DNA of 64,000 nt from Acanthococcus lagerstroemiae (Eukaryota; Arthropoda; Insecta; Hemiptera; Eriococcidae). A program made the position numbers and the translations under genes. Below are positions 24,201 to 34,684 of the stretch, one piece after another. Under the pieces are notes generated by a model, which was not told the DNA's origin, did no database searches, and saw only the letters and a program-made list of their open reading frames with translations. The DNA lies in the NCBI GenBank assembly GCA_031841125.1, contig CM063109.1, positions 69,694,914 through 69,758,913 on the forward strand, read 5' to 3'. Numbering within the stretch: the first letter of the stretch is position 1; each line of letters starts with the position of its first letter.

Positions 24201-25343
24201 CGAACTCCAGATTCTCCACACTGTGTCACCGCAGTGGCGCATTGAACCGCTGAGCCATAACACAGTCGATAACACTGATATATCATTCATGTGAATCAAA
24301 ACCATATATAAAACTTATGTCCTCAAAATATCCTTAACCGTGGGCGGTACGAAGAAACTGGTATAATAATTAAACAGCTATGGAGATCTAAAAAAAAATC
24401 TGCTTTCTATAAGCTATCACTATTTTGGTACGACTTACAGTTTGCGAAATAAAAAGTTCTGAAGATCGTAAGGTCTAAAAGAGGACGTTTCCTACTAACG
24501 CCGGTCCCTGACTACCGAACTGTCAACCGACTGCATTCATCTTCGAACTTGGTTCACAAAACATGTTTAAGAGGGCATTTAAAATTTCAGCTTCCTATCT
24601 GTAATACACAATTTTCACAATAACTGAACAGTATTGGGTTCAAAAAAAGAAGAAGAAAAAAAACATTGCCAGTGTACTACAAGGCAAACTTCATGCGCCT
24701 AAAAATGGAGGAAAATGCAAGATGATTGTGTTAGATAATTGATAACAATAATGTGCTCGAATACGAATCACCGGCATTCTCAAAATGCATTTCCTCGTTA
24801 TCCTCAGTATGCGGACTGCACATCTTGTAAGAGCAAGTTTGATGCGAAGTCGCGTTCCAGTGCGACCCGAAAGTATGCGCCCCTACACACATGTATACCA
24901 CCCGGAACTGTAGCATGTTCGCTGATCAAGGCAGCTAAACACGAAACACCCAACATCGCTGTATTTTTGCACTGTCTTCTCCTCATCGCAGAATGTTTTG
25001 TGTTTACCCGTGTTAATGTAATTTATATGGAACTTTCTACAATGGATGTGTAATGTCCGTTTCATAATTTCGCGTGTCCTTTTGTCTACAGGCTAGACTG
25101 CCAGCAAATAAAAGAATGAATACGATGAACAACAGCATCAAAGATGACACGCAGAAAACACCCGGCAAATCGTCGCTATCCATCATCAGTCCGCTGGAGG
25201 CATTGCAGCGCAAAGTGGCCGTGGTCTACAATATCAGACAAAAAGAAAGAAACAGAGGGTTGTTAAATAATTACGGAAAACGCTCGTTAACGTCCAGTTA
25301 TATGGATTCGTTTCCGGAGCAAAATGAAGCAGTATTACAGTAA
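3712..25343 (+). CDS. CRF-like diuretic hormone (DH44-type) precursor, two coding exons
   Basis: Secreted neuropeptide precursor. DH44 peptides are known to act on a family B (CRF-type) G-protein-coupled receptor and raise cAMP in Malpighian tubules. The model joins 3712-3978 to 25092-25343 in phase 0, giving 172 residues if the TAA at 25341 is used. Seen: hydrophobic signal peptide about residues 1-22, an acidic spacer, basic sites at 84-86 (RKR) and 96-97 (KR), the family core SLSIISPLEAL at 117-127, Gly-151 as amide donor and Lys-Arg at 152-153. The core resembles the SLSI-x-N-P-L-D-x-L start of insect DH44. The hormone segment is several residues shorter than I expect for the family. Both splice sites are good (ATG|GTGAGT and tctacag|GCT). 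Identity comes from motif recognition, not from a search. Confidence 0.82.
6213..6254. repeat. GA dinucleotide microsatellite
   Basis: About 20 uninterrupted ga units ending in an A-rich stretch, directly upstream of the first SINE copy. Confidence 0.9.
6288..6502 (+). mobile_element. tRNA-derived SINE, copy 1
   Basis: A tRNA-like head carries an RNA polymerase III A box (TGGCCGAGTGG, 6296-6306) and a B box (GGTTCGAGCTC, 6340-6350). It is followed by a shared body running through the words tcgacctaggc and ctccccgacgtctctgaa and ending gggctcgggttgag. The same head and body recur at 7027 and 22599, all on the + strand, which shows a dispersed family and not a functional tRNA gene. The B box has one change from the consensus. 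Confidence 0.82.
7027..7235 (+). mobile_element. tRNA-derived SINE, copy 2
   Basis: Collinear with the copy 740 bases upstream over its whole length. It has an intact A box and a perfect B box (GGTTCGAGTCC, 7079-7089). It is the copy with the best-preserved polymerase III promoter. Confidence 0.82.
7554..8446 (+). pseudogene. Non-LTR retrotransposon fragment: RNase H and C-terminal Cys/His region
   Basis: Broken 3' end of an ORF2-type polyprotein. A frame near 7741-7840 reads CFTDGFKTTNKIGAAYL, the first RNase H acidic motif (TDG). A frameshift near 7845 moves to a frame with ITAEMFTVYQCLLRLL, then SICSDSEA, then FIRVPAHCGIPRNEIVN. These match the E, D and final motif order of type I RNase H. 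The next frame (8144-8446) contains ILLGHTKVTHQYI and PPVCSHC, like the Cys/His tail after RNase H in I-clade non-LTR elements. The last catalytic Asp (usually GNExAD) reads Asn, and there are at least two frameshifts. It is dead. Clade assignment is approximate. Confidence 0.72.
8554..8796. mobile_element. Palindromic MITE, full-length copy
   Basis: The left arm starts atatgaagggta and the right arm ends tacccttcatat. The arms are reverse complements with scattered mismatches over about 105 bases, including the shared words gtacagtattttgcc and atatctttgctgcg. A short loop lies near 8665-8685. No coding capacity. A half copy is at 18211 and a rearranged copy at 41487. Confidence 0.78.
13725..14732 (-). 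pseudogene. 5'-truncated R1-like non-LTR retrotransposon, RT C-terminus and 3' tail
   Basis: Reading the minus strand downward, three overlapping frames give the usual post-palm order of R1-type reverse transcriptases. They show LQFREPFRRAAEKADRVAGQ near 14670, then NLGGPREKRRKMYVSV, then VSAYLTISSETVGVLACIPP near 14420, then STKGEWTRPR, and finally FHLTRVLSGNGYCGTYLHRM near 14160. The region about 13725-14090 is an untranslated tail. It is more GC-rich than its surroundings. Frame changes between blocks and the missing palm and endonuclease show a dead 5'-truncated copy. The last 100 bases recur at 60647-60755. Confidence 0.72.
15447..15970. repeat. Diverged tandem duplication, two units of about 250-290 bp
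   Basis: Unit 1 (about 15447-15690) and unit 2 (about 15735-15970) share, in the same order, cctaaaac, a ttttcagattt run, aattttgaact or aattgtgaactt, a gttgaaat or ggctgaaat word, and agcgggggta versus agcaggggcggc before agcagt. Similarity is weak, so limits are approximate. Confidence 0.45.
18211..18352 (+). mobile_element. Palindromic MITE, half copy
   Basis: Starts catatgaagggtaaagaatc and matches the left arm of the element at 8554 through gtggagtatgttatacatat, then stops at the centre. The right arm is absent. A short extra duplication (ttcaaggc ttcaaggg) marks the arm. Confidence 0.75.
20242..20481. repeat. 240-bp near-perfect palindrome
   Basis: The left arm starts gtgacctggtctacgaaaag and the right arm ends with its reverse complement, cttttcgtagaccaggtcac. 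Each arm is about 115 bases with few mismatches. A short spacer lies around 20358-20366. No frame in it looks coding. It could be a foldback or MITE element. A hairpin RNA precursor is possible if it is transcribed within the host intron. Confidence 0.8.
22599..22845 (+). mobile_element. tRNA-derived SINE, copy 3 with A-rich tail
   Basis: Same head and body as the copies at 6288 and 7027. A box TGGCCGAGTGG, B box GGTTCGAGCCC. It ends in a long A-rich tail from about 22808, the expected 3' end of a target-primed insertion and the clearest tail of the three. Confidence 0.82.
24196..24266 (-). mobile_element. tRNA-like element (SINE head or tRNA pseudogene)
   Basis: On the minus strand an A-box-like word (TGGCTCAGCGG, 24247-24257) lies about 40 bases before a degenerate B box (AGTTCGGATCC, 24196-24206). 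The interior is unlike the SINE family at 6288. It was not folded, so a functional tRNA is not claimed. The B box deviates from consensus. Confidence 0.4.
25092..25343 (+). CDS. DH44-like precursor, exon with the hormone
   Basis: The acceptor tttgtctacag ends at 25091. In phase 0 the exon encodes residues 90-172. KR at 96-97 could release a 53-residue peptide ending at Tyr-150 amide. If the Lys at 115 is also cut, a 35-residue form starting at Ser-116 results. The core SLSIISPLEALQRK (117-130) is followed by an amphipathic helix-like segment ending RGLLNNY, with Gly-151 and Lys-Arg behind it. CAG TAA at 25338-25343 gives a stop, but the same bases form a strong donor (ACA|GTAAGT, exon end 25339), so a further 3' exon is possible. 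The hormone itself would be complete either way. This is the best-supported part of the gene. Confidence 0.82.
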   Translation, partial: ARLPANKRMNTMNNSIKDDTQKTPGKSSLSIISPLEALQRKVAVVYNIRQKERNRGLLNNYGKRSLTSSYMDSFPEQNEAVLQ

Positions 25344-28300
25344 GTACCGAGTATTGTGACACTTTTTTGCAAGACGGTGAACTAACAAGGGGAGTGGCAC
25401 GGATGGCAAAACTGTAAACCATAACCATATGATAATATGTAGGTTAATTCCTTTTCCGTTAACTGAAGGAAAACAATAATGTATCTAACTGTAACCGTAA
25501 CCGAATGAGAAACTATAACTGTAACCAACCGATAACCGTACGTTAACAGTATTCATACGGCATGCCGTCCTTGGGGAGTGACTTCTTAATGAACCCGAGA
25601 ATTTCTAACCACCGAAAATCAAATTTTAATGTCGCCTTGTTTATAATGTGGGTGAAGTCCAACTGTTCAACTCAGTTCGTCAAGATTAATAATTGCTGAG
25701 AATGTAAAACGAATGTCGAAATGACAGTGATTTTACCCGTCAAATTCGTGTTGATATGATTTTGTGGGATGAAGAGGATAGGGGCGGCAACTTCTGTGTA
25801 GCGTATGTAGCAGATGCTACACATGAGATTTTCAAAAAAAAAATTTATATTATTATACAAGGATGCTAAAGTAAGCGATTAAGTTTTCCAATGAATAACT
25901 TTTTTTTTTTTTTTGTTATGTTACACATGGGAAAAATCTAGGTTGCCGCCCCTGGAAGAGGATGGGGGAGGGATGTGTTACCTTGCGTTGCAATTTATCG
26001 CTATAATCACTATACCACATTGTTAAGTGAGCTAGACTGCAGATTGAGCTTGGGATTAGTATCCCTAACATTCCCCTCTCCCTTCGTTTCATCAAGTCTG
26101 GAATCAAGTTTCAGAACTACTCGAGTGCCTGTATGAATAAGGAGAGCACTCAAATTCGTCATACCGTCTCAGAACAGGAAAATGTTCAACAGCAATGTTA
26201 CTTTCGAGAGCGCAACATACATATACAATGACGTGCATGAAGTTTTTTTCATATAGGTAAGCCTTCGTTATTCCGGCAACGAGGCAAGGCGTTATTTTAT
26301 TGTATCCAGCTTAATTGGTAACGAGATCACGTATTTGGAAGTCATATTTTCATTTCGAATAAAAAACCGAAAGCTGAAAATTCATCCGGCGAGAATTTCC
26401 GAAGTGATTTCGTTCGATTAAAAAAAAAAAATCCCCGCGAAATGAAAACATTTCCTCGGGTGTTATGCGAACGACGAAGGCAGAATTATCTTCGTTTTTT
26501 TCTTTCTTTTTTTTTTTTGTTAGTTTTCGAACGAACTGTTATATTGTTGGTGTGTTCGAAAGTCGTCGCGTCTACGTCGTATCAAAAAGTTTTCCTTTAT
26601 CTCGGTTACGAGGTTTTCGTGGCAAAGGAGCAAAGGTAGACTTCATTTTCCACGTGGGTATCGAAATACGGCAGCGATTAAAACTACGAGTGAGCGTTTT
26701 CCAAGTCTCGAGTCATCGTGGTTTTTACATATTTTCCCGATAATAAATGATTTGTGTCTGAAATGAAGGGAACTAGGGAACCACCTGTTCCGAGTAAGAG
26801 GGTAGAAGGGTAAGATCGAAAGAAAATATTCTGGAGCATCTTCGCTCCAGTTTTTAATCTAATTCGCGAAAATTTGTCTTTCCCAGTGGAAAAATAAGGA
26901 GAAGGATATGGGGACATACCCTCTACCCCTCAAAGGCTGGAAAAAGTAAAATTCTGGAGCTTATTCAAAACACATCCAAAACTGTCTTGTCTTTTTTTTT
27001 TTGGTTTGTTTGTTTGTTTTTCGAGTCAAAATTTGGTCGCAGTTTCGTAAATTTGCTATTATTTTGCCTATTTTACGCACAACATTTTTGAATACTGCCC
27101 TCTCCCTTCCTCAGGAGAACTTCCTATTTATGCTAATGGTCCTTCTCCGCTCTCCGCCAGACAACAGGCTCAAACCGAAATTCTTATAATTGGTGAAACT
27201 GACTTAGCCCCTCTTCCCCTCTCCCAAAAAAAACCACAAAACACTGAAATACGATTGAAATAGATTTTTTGCTGATTTCAAATATTGTATCAAATTTTCG
27301 ATCTGGCTCCAACATAGACCCCTAAAATCCAAATTTCATTTTTAAAATGAAAATATTACGATTTTATTCGTGAGTTATCTTCAAACACATTGTTATAAAG
27401 CTTCAGTGAAGGAAAATTACAAATTTGTGTAGAGAAAACTATGATTTCTCCTTCCTAAGTCGCACAGATGAGGGTTGCAGAGTACAATTTAATTGGACCA
27501 AAAAAAACAAAAAAAAACAACTTGAAAACTCATGGAAATTGGGAATATTTTTGACACTCATGATTCTGATTATTGTATCAATAAATTTTCGACCGAACTT
27601 GAGCCCCCTAAAGATCAAATTTCGTGCGGTAAGAAGTAAGGATTTTCATACGTTATACGTTAGCTCTTCAAAAGGAACCAAGAGAAAAATATGAATGCAA
27701 TATGTTAATTCCAAATCAGTAACTATGGTAACTTAATTACATTTTTTATATTTAAAATTTCGATTATTCTGATTTTTAGTTGTTCAGCCAACTGTTCTTT
27801 GAAATTTGGGTTAAAGAAATTCAAGCTGATATCCACTTCAAAATTTTGATAAATTCAATTTGGATTTATTCGTCACTTTCTTAGGTCACGTCAGTTTCAC
27901 CTATTTTACGTTTCAGCCTAGTTTGAGGCTATAGGAAAGTGGAAGAGACAATTCAATAATTTCATAGTTTTGTATTCCACTTGACATCAGCTTTCTGATG
28001 ATGTGCATAAAACGATTTCGAATTTTACAAGAAAAATAATTATCATTTTTCAGCGTATCCGAGTCTGCATGCAAAATCTAATAAAATATTCGAAATAAGT
28101 AATAGAAAAAAAAAACCTATTTTGACATTTTTAGTTTGTAGGTCAAGTTGCTTTTGCCACCTCTCAAAAGTGAAACGTCAGTGTTTGTAGGCTGAACTCG
28201 GAACCGGATCAAAAGTCAAACGTAATTTTCGAGATCAGCATCCAATGAAACTTCAATTTTGATATTTGGGGCTATTTTTCAAGCTAAGCCAATTTTGTCA

Positions 28301-31300
28301 ATTTTATGAATGAAATGATTTTCATTTTTGAAAACATTTCGTAGGATATTCACATTTACCATCCTAAAAAATTAACAATTTCAGTAGCTTGTTCGATATA
28401 CCTTTTGATCAGAAAATTTCAAAGTCAGTAGACTGCTAGCCCTCGTTCAGGACAAGGAATTTTTTAATGTATTAAGTTTCCTTTCCAGCTGCTAACATGA
28501 TAATTGTTAAATGTATATAAACATTTGAAGAATTAGAAATTAAAATCTTTAAATCTAGCAATGAAGCTATTCTCGAAAAAGAAAAGATAAAAAGTGTGTA
28601 CAGTGTGTCCGTTGGAGAATTAAGTTTATTCCTGATTTCTATAAAAGGTTACTTGTACCCTGCACTTTCAATTCTAACCATTTCCCTCTAAATTAGGGTT
28701 CAGTTTTTAAAAAATAAATAAAAATAAAATAAGAAAGTCGGGATTTTGTTTTTGGATCAAGGAAGGTACGCTGTAATCTCAAAAGTTCTGCTTGGTCAAA
28801 AAGACGTTTTTTTAAACATTTTTTAAATTATTGCTGCGGTAACAATGAGAATTGAAATTTTGCCTAGACGATGTACTGATCTCAGGTAATAACGCCCCCG
28901 GGTTTCATGTTATTGATTTTTCGTTGTTTCTTTTTATTTTCATTCCAGTCAACCAATCTTGACCACAAACGCTGAACTTTTACCACGGGTTAATACAATA
29001 TGTGATCGACTCAAATATTTTGAAATTAAAAAAAAATTATTTGGATAACAATTTTCCAAAAATGGGAGCGCAGATTCGCGAAATTTCCACATCCTCTAAA
29101 ACGGGTGTCTTAGCGTCCCTTCAATCTAATAGTAAGCAATTTATCCTGACAACATGTAGGTATGTTTGTTTACGCTTACATTTGAAGGGACAAAGATATG
29201 GACAGACATTTGAATACCAGTACAGCATTAATAGACGTTTTTCCCCTCAGCATTGCTGACGGATCAGCTAGTGGACCTTTTTGGTAGTAACAGAAAACAG
29301 GTATGGTAACAACTGTAAAAAAGAAAAACCATTGGATAAACTGTGTGTTCACCAAATTGATGTTGATTAAAAACTACTTACATTGTCCTCTGAACGCAGC
29401 GATTGTTTCATGTTAATGGTTCCACCCTTTTTATCTTTCAAAAATACTCCTTGATTTTACACCTACTATTTTAGTTTTCGCGTTGAGCATTTTGTTGAAT
29501 GTAATTATTGAAAATTAGGCTTTAAAAAATTGTACTAAAAAATGCAAGGTGTTCCCCACCGCAATTTCTTTAGTAGGGTTCTTAGAAGTATATGAAGTAG
29601 CTAAAAAGCACAACTCGTTGTCCACTCTAGGTTATAGGTCTGGTACGTTCTACAAAATGGTATGATGAGATTTTGAAAATATACGAAAATTTTTATACAT
29701 AGTTGTCAACCTAAATCGATCTTAGAACACCTAGTTGATCCGATTATAGCATTCTTTTTAAAAGTAGTTGTCGCAACTGTCTTCTTGTAGTATCAAAAAG
29801 TTCCATCATCTATTACTAATACGGAGAAAAAAAATCTTCCTATGATGCAAATTATTTATTCGAATGTCCGTATCCTTACCCCTTCAAATGTAAGAGCAAG
29901 CAAACATATCTACATAGGGTCAGAATAAGTTGCCTACTTGCCCAGTTCAAGAGGACTCGCATAATTTGATACAGCCTCATATGAAAGACGTTATCTCACA
30001 TATTTCACCGATAAGAAACGTTATTTTCTATATCAATAAATTAGAGCGCTTACAGGACACCTTCATCTGCAGCATATTCAAAAATTATTAGTTGACAAAT
30101 GTTGACATGAAACAATATTTATTAACCTAAGTTATTTAAAAATTGAATAATTTTGCCCTCGATTACATTCAGTGACACAAAATTGACCAAGTTTTATCAT
30201 ATTTTTATAAATTTATATGTCAGCTGTCTGGACTATCCCTTCGAACCACGTCAGCATACTTTTACACATAATATGTATCATCACTGAACACATCTGCCCA
30301 GTTACTTTTCCACTGCCCGTTCGTTAGGGCGGAAAATGTTATTTTCTTGAGCGTTAAATTGCAAGTTGTAAAACTACGGCCCAGTTACTTTAACGACTTT
30401 TTTAAAAATACATTATTCTTGCATATTATTACGTAAATAGTGGCTTTTAATCGAAATTTCAGGTAAAGATTTTTTTGTACCGGGCATCCCTTCTATATAT
30501 AATCTAATGCGGTTTGGGGCCGAGAAGCGAATAGTTTTGAGTAACAGGGAAATAGTACTGTTGAGAATCACTACTTTTGAAACAACATACCTGTTCTCAT
30601 ATTTGAACTCAAAACTGCAAAGATCATCAGTTTCTCACCAGACGAACGCAAGTAACTTCCACTACCAATATATTGCAAAAGTATTTAGCATGTACAGAGA
30701 GACACAGGAAAGGGGAATATGATCCCCTTTTCTCTTCCAAGAATCTTCGGATTTAGCATTTATCAGCGATTTCGACCATTCAGTCGGCATTTTGTTTCAT
30801 CAGTCGACAAAAAAAAAATCGTTAACTTTTTTGCTTGTACAGATAATTTTTTGGTCGACATTTTTCGGCTTCTAATTAATGATGGGCAAATTTGCTATTT
30901 TGTGAAACCAGGCCTGTCTGCTCCCAGTTTTTACAAAAACCTTGTTTTTCACTCTGCTCCCAGAATGCGCCAAATGTAAAAAATGTAGCACCTTATAAAT
31001 TTTTGATCAGCGTTTACTATTCAGTGGTTTGTAGGAGCAGGAGCTGAGTTGGTGCAAATTACGTGGCGTTGCGATTCATGAGAAAACTCTTTTCACTCTA
31101 TTGCTGTGTTAATTTGAAATTTCAGTTCTTTTTTCAATCAAATTAATCTACTTTGAATGCGATATCCTGAATACTGATTAGTTGTGGGTAAATTTCTGCA
31201 TCGAAATTGAGTACTGAAAACGATTCTTTCGATTCACTGTTACGAAAAAAAAGAAAAAAACAAAAAAAAAACAAAAAAAAAACATTCCAACGAATTTTGG

Positions 31301-34300
31301 AGTATTTGGAGCAGAAAGGAGTAGAGAGCAGCTTCGATCCGTAGAGAGCAGTTTCTCGAACCTGCTCTTTTTGAAAACCTGGTTCGAGACTGCTCCGGAG
31401 CAGACTATATCCCTAACACAGACAGAAAAACGGTTAACGCCATTTTCGAAAGAGGAGAGTTTATTCTGCTGAAATTGTCACGAATCCCGATTTCGACGTT
31501 TTGATTTTGATGTACAAAAATCATCGCCGTATCTTAAAATTTAGGATCGACACAGTGGGACCTTATTATTCGTACTTGTACTGCCACAAATGAGGAAGGG
31601 TTCCTTTGGAAGTTTACTAAATGAGAATATTCATTTTGAAGATGGCAAAATAAGACGGTGGACCTCGAGTTTTGGTGGATGAGAAATAGATTTTGATGCT
31701 GAAAAAAGGAGTGGATAATTTCAAAACTTGCGAACTTTGGAAAAATAGAAATATATATTAAGAAAAATTAAATATAACTATTTATAATGCGTGCATTTTG
31801 CCATACGCCCTCTATCTATCATCGATATATAATAATATCAATTTGAATTTTAGAATTTATTGTTTGAATTCGTCGTATGGTCTCAATATTGGATTAGATA
31901 TTAGGCTCAAATATTTTTTCTGATATCAGCAATAATTATTGCCGTACCACGTTCCATAATGTTTCAATTGTTTCAAAAAGAAATTTTCGGGAACATCTTC
32001 CTGAGATGTTACAGCATTTTTATGTAATATTATTAGAAAAACGTCTGTTACATCTGAAGGAGAAATTTTACCAATATTCAGTATCGAGTTCACCTTCGTC
32101 AAATTGATCGGTTTCATCTTTAGAATCATTCTTTTCTCCCATTTCTTTTCGATACAATTTCCTCAAATACTGACTTCTTAGAGGGATTGTCGGGCCGATA
32201 TGAATGGGGAAGGTATAAATTTATCAAGCTGAAGATCGATCCTATTTCTCCCAGAAATAAGAGCATAAATTTGAAATCTAAAAATAAGTGAATCGATGTT
32301 GTGATACCTAAACTAGCTTATATTTCAAGCTTGAGTTTTTGATGCGGAGGCAAAGACGTTTCGAGTCCTGATTTTCTCTTCACGGTACTGTCTGTTTCGA
32401 CATTTCAGTCATATTTACCGATATTTGAATCGCGTGATGCCGCGCATTCGTCAGCAATAATTATGTCATCGAAAAGAACGCGCATATCTAGTTCAGCAAT
32501 ATTTCCGTGGAGTATTCGTGCTTATAAAATAAAATGAAAAATTTTAGAATGAAGAATAGCGGAACTTTATACGTAAGCCACCTCGAACCTCCAACTTTCG
32601 TTTAACAATTTTCGAGATAAGAATAGTCAAGTGAAGAAAAGAAAAAACTGAAGTATTATTTCTAAACCTGAAATAGTTGCTTCCGAGAAGCTTGTCAAAT
32701 ATTCGCGAGAATCCCTCTAAATTCATTCAGCGTTATTTTCTCATTGTACGAGTTTGAAAATTAATTATTTATAAACCGAAGTTTATAGTTGCTGTGGCAT
32801 GTGGCATGTATTAGTCAATTCAGTGCGAGAGTTTCGATGAATTTTAGTACCCCCCCCCCTTAAAAGAATAATAAATAATTGGACTGTATTCGATTTCCAG
32901 ATCGGAGAGTAACAAACTGAAACAAGTTGCATGCTGTCCGCACTACCAGAGAAGACTTTATAGCTTGTACAGAGTGCCATGATCGTAAATGGACTTTTCG
33001 GGTTTGCAGTTTTTTAAACGTTAGTACACTCTCGGCACCACTTCATTATTTATTCAAGTCGTGTAAATTAAGTCAGAGAATATGGCGCCCTGTAATCTTG
33101 ATTTTGAAAGTGTTTGTAAAACTTCTCGCTTGCCGGCGTCTTTTGATAAATTAGTCAGGAAATACTTACGTACGTATAGCTGGCAAATTATACGAAGATT
33201 TAAAAGTTTTTGTCTTTTTCAGGTTCCTCTTTCGATCGATCAACTTTTTATGTTATACTTTTTCAACTCTTGAACTACCGCGAAAGTATTTATCCTATAT
33301 TCAAATATGGCTAAATGATTTTAAGTTTTTTAAATTTTGATTTTGTTTTCTACAAACTGTGTTTATTCATTATTCTTCCATTTTTTTTTGTTTTTATTTT
33401 TCGTTTCGGAATCTGTAATTCCAGTTATTGTATTCTGAAACTTCTATTTATGTTAAGCGTCAATCTCATGTAATCTAATGGTAAATAAAATTTTATCGCA
33501 TACATGCAATTGTCGGGTGCCACCTGTTTATGTCGGTGTTTCAATGTAATAGGAAAACGAGGTTATGCAACCAAACTGGCATTTCAGTGTCAGTTACTTC
33601 GGTGTTCTGAAACGGATTGCACGATTTTAATGTGGAAAACTACAACTTCGACAGAAATCTAATGGAGACGAGCGAATTGAATTTTTCTCCAAAGTGACTT
33701 AAATTCGAGATTACAAGTCTATATTTAGATTTTAGATACATTTCTTATAATTTGCTGCGGACGGAAATGAATGTCTCCGCTCAGCGTACAACTGCATTTA
33801 CAAAAAAACTGAAATTGGACTTCCTTTTCCAAAATGGTAATAAGTGCGCCTTGAGTTTCTCCAAAATTGTGTAATCACAAATCGGTAAGAAACGGCAATA
33901 TGGAATATGTATACCTACGCATGTTTTTGGACCAATTTTGAGCACATTTTTCCAATTTGGACTTCGAATTTGAGTACAGGTTTAACGCTGGACATGAATT
34001 TTTAAACTGATTTCAAATATCTTCTTCTAGCTGGACAAAAACTTTCAGACATTTTTGCATCAAAGGAACTATTCGAGATTTTGGAGATATATACCCGCTT
34101 GGAAACTGGGATGCTAGATGCTCAAAGGCGCTAGTGCCAATATAGCTCCAGGTAGTGCCTTCATTCAGATTCGGAGCTGGCTCTTCCTAAATAAGAAAAG
34201 GGCTCAATCCGCGCCAAGCGTACTTACAGCTTTTGTTGAAATTGTGTGAGTGATGAGTATAGGCTGCTGCCTTCGCCGGTTTTCGTTTCACCCGGATTTG

Positions 34301-34684
34301 TATTGTGTTGGGATGATTGATGCGACGAGTGATATTTAGATATTTTGGATATTTGGATATTTCCTTCTAGTTTTGTTAGAACTCTCGTTTCGTCAAGTTG
34401 CTAGTTCCGTGAAGTTCTTTGCGCGAAAAAGTCATTCGTTGGTGAGTAATGTCAGCTGATTACGTTGCCAAGGCCGGATTTACACCTAACTGACCGCACT
34501 GTGTACTATTTTTTTTTGCCACCCCCAAAATATATGTGAAACAAATTTTATCCCCATCTTATTTGTTTTCCATTTTTCTCCTGGATTTTGCCATCCTCAA
34601 AATTTTGCCGCTCTGTGCTTAAGTACACTTCCGCAAAATGGTAAATCTGCCGTTTGCTGGGGGCAGGTCAGTATCATGAGCGCG
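25344..34684. other. Intergenic stretch, no recognised gene
   Basis: AT-rich with many stop codons in all frames. I see low-complexity A- and T-rich runs (for example 31244-31282), a C-run near 32852, and paragraph-like degenerate repeats of ordinary intergenic type around 26.9-28.4 kb. A short frame starting MAPCNLDFES at 33082 is followed by a pyrimidine-rich acceptor at 33222 and an AATAAA at 33483. It is not recognised and not called as a gene. Confidence 0.5.

Larger units (their letters stand above)
3979..25091 (+). other. 21-kb intron of the DH44-like gene
   Basis: Begins GTGAGT and ends tttgtctacag. It holds two SINE copies (6288, 7027), an RNase H retroelement fragment (7554-8446), a palindromic MITE (8554), an R1-like fragment (13725-14732), a half-palindrome MITE (18211), a 240-bp palindrome (20242), a third SINE copy (22599) and a tRNA-like element on the other strand (24196). 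The long remainders (about 8.8-13.7, 14.8-18.2, 18.4-20.2 and 20.5-22.6 kb) are AT-rich. In them I see only low-complexity runs, a GATC-rich patch (15056-15275), diverged tandem repeats (15447-15970) and a TCGA-rich patch (21300-21480). Additional or alternative exons cannot be excluded. Confidence 0.65.

Noticed and set aside
24739..25053. 104-codon + strand frame just upstream of the hormone exon
   Set aside because: No recognisable domain, overlapped by minus-strand frames of equal quality, and interrupted from the hormone exon by its clear acceptor.
25465..25555. taaccg-like repeats as a telomeric block
   Set aside because: Only a few irregular units, unlike the insect TTAGG array.
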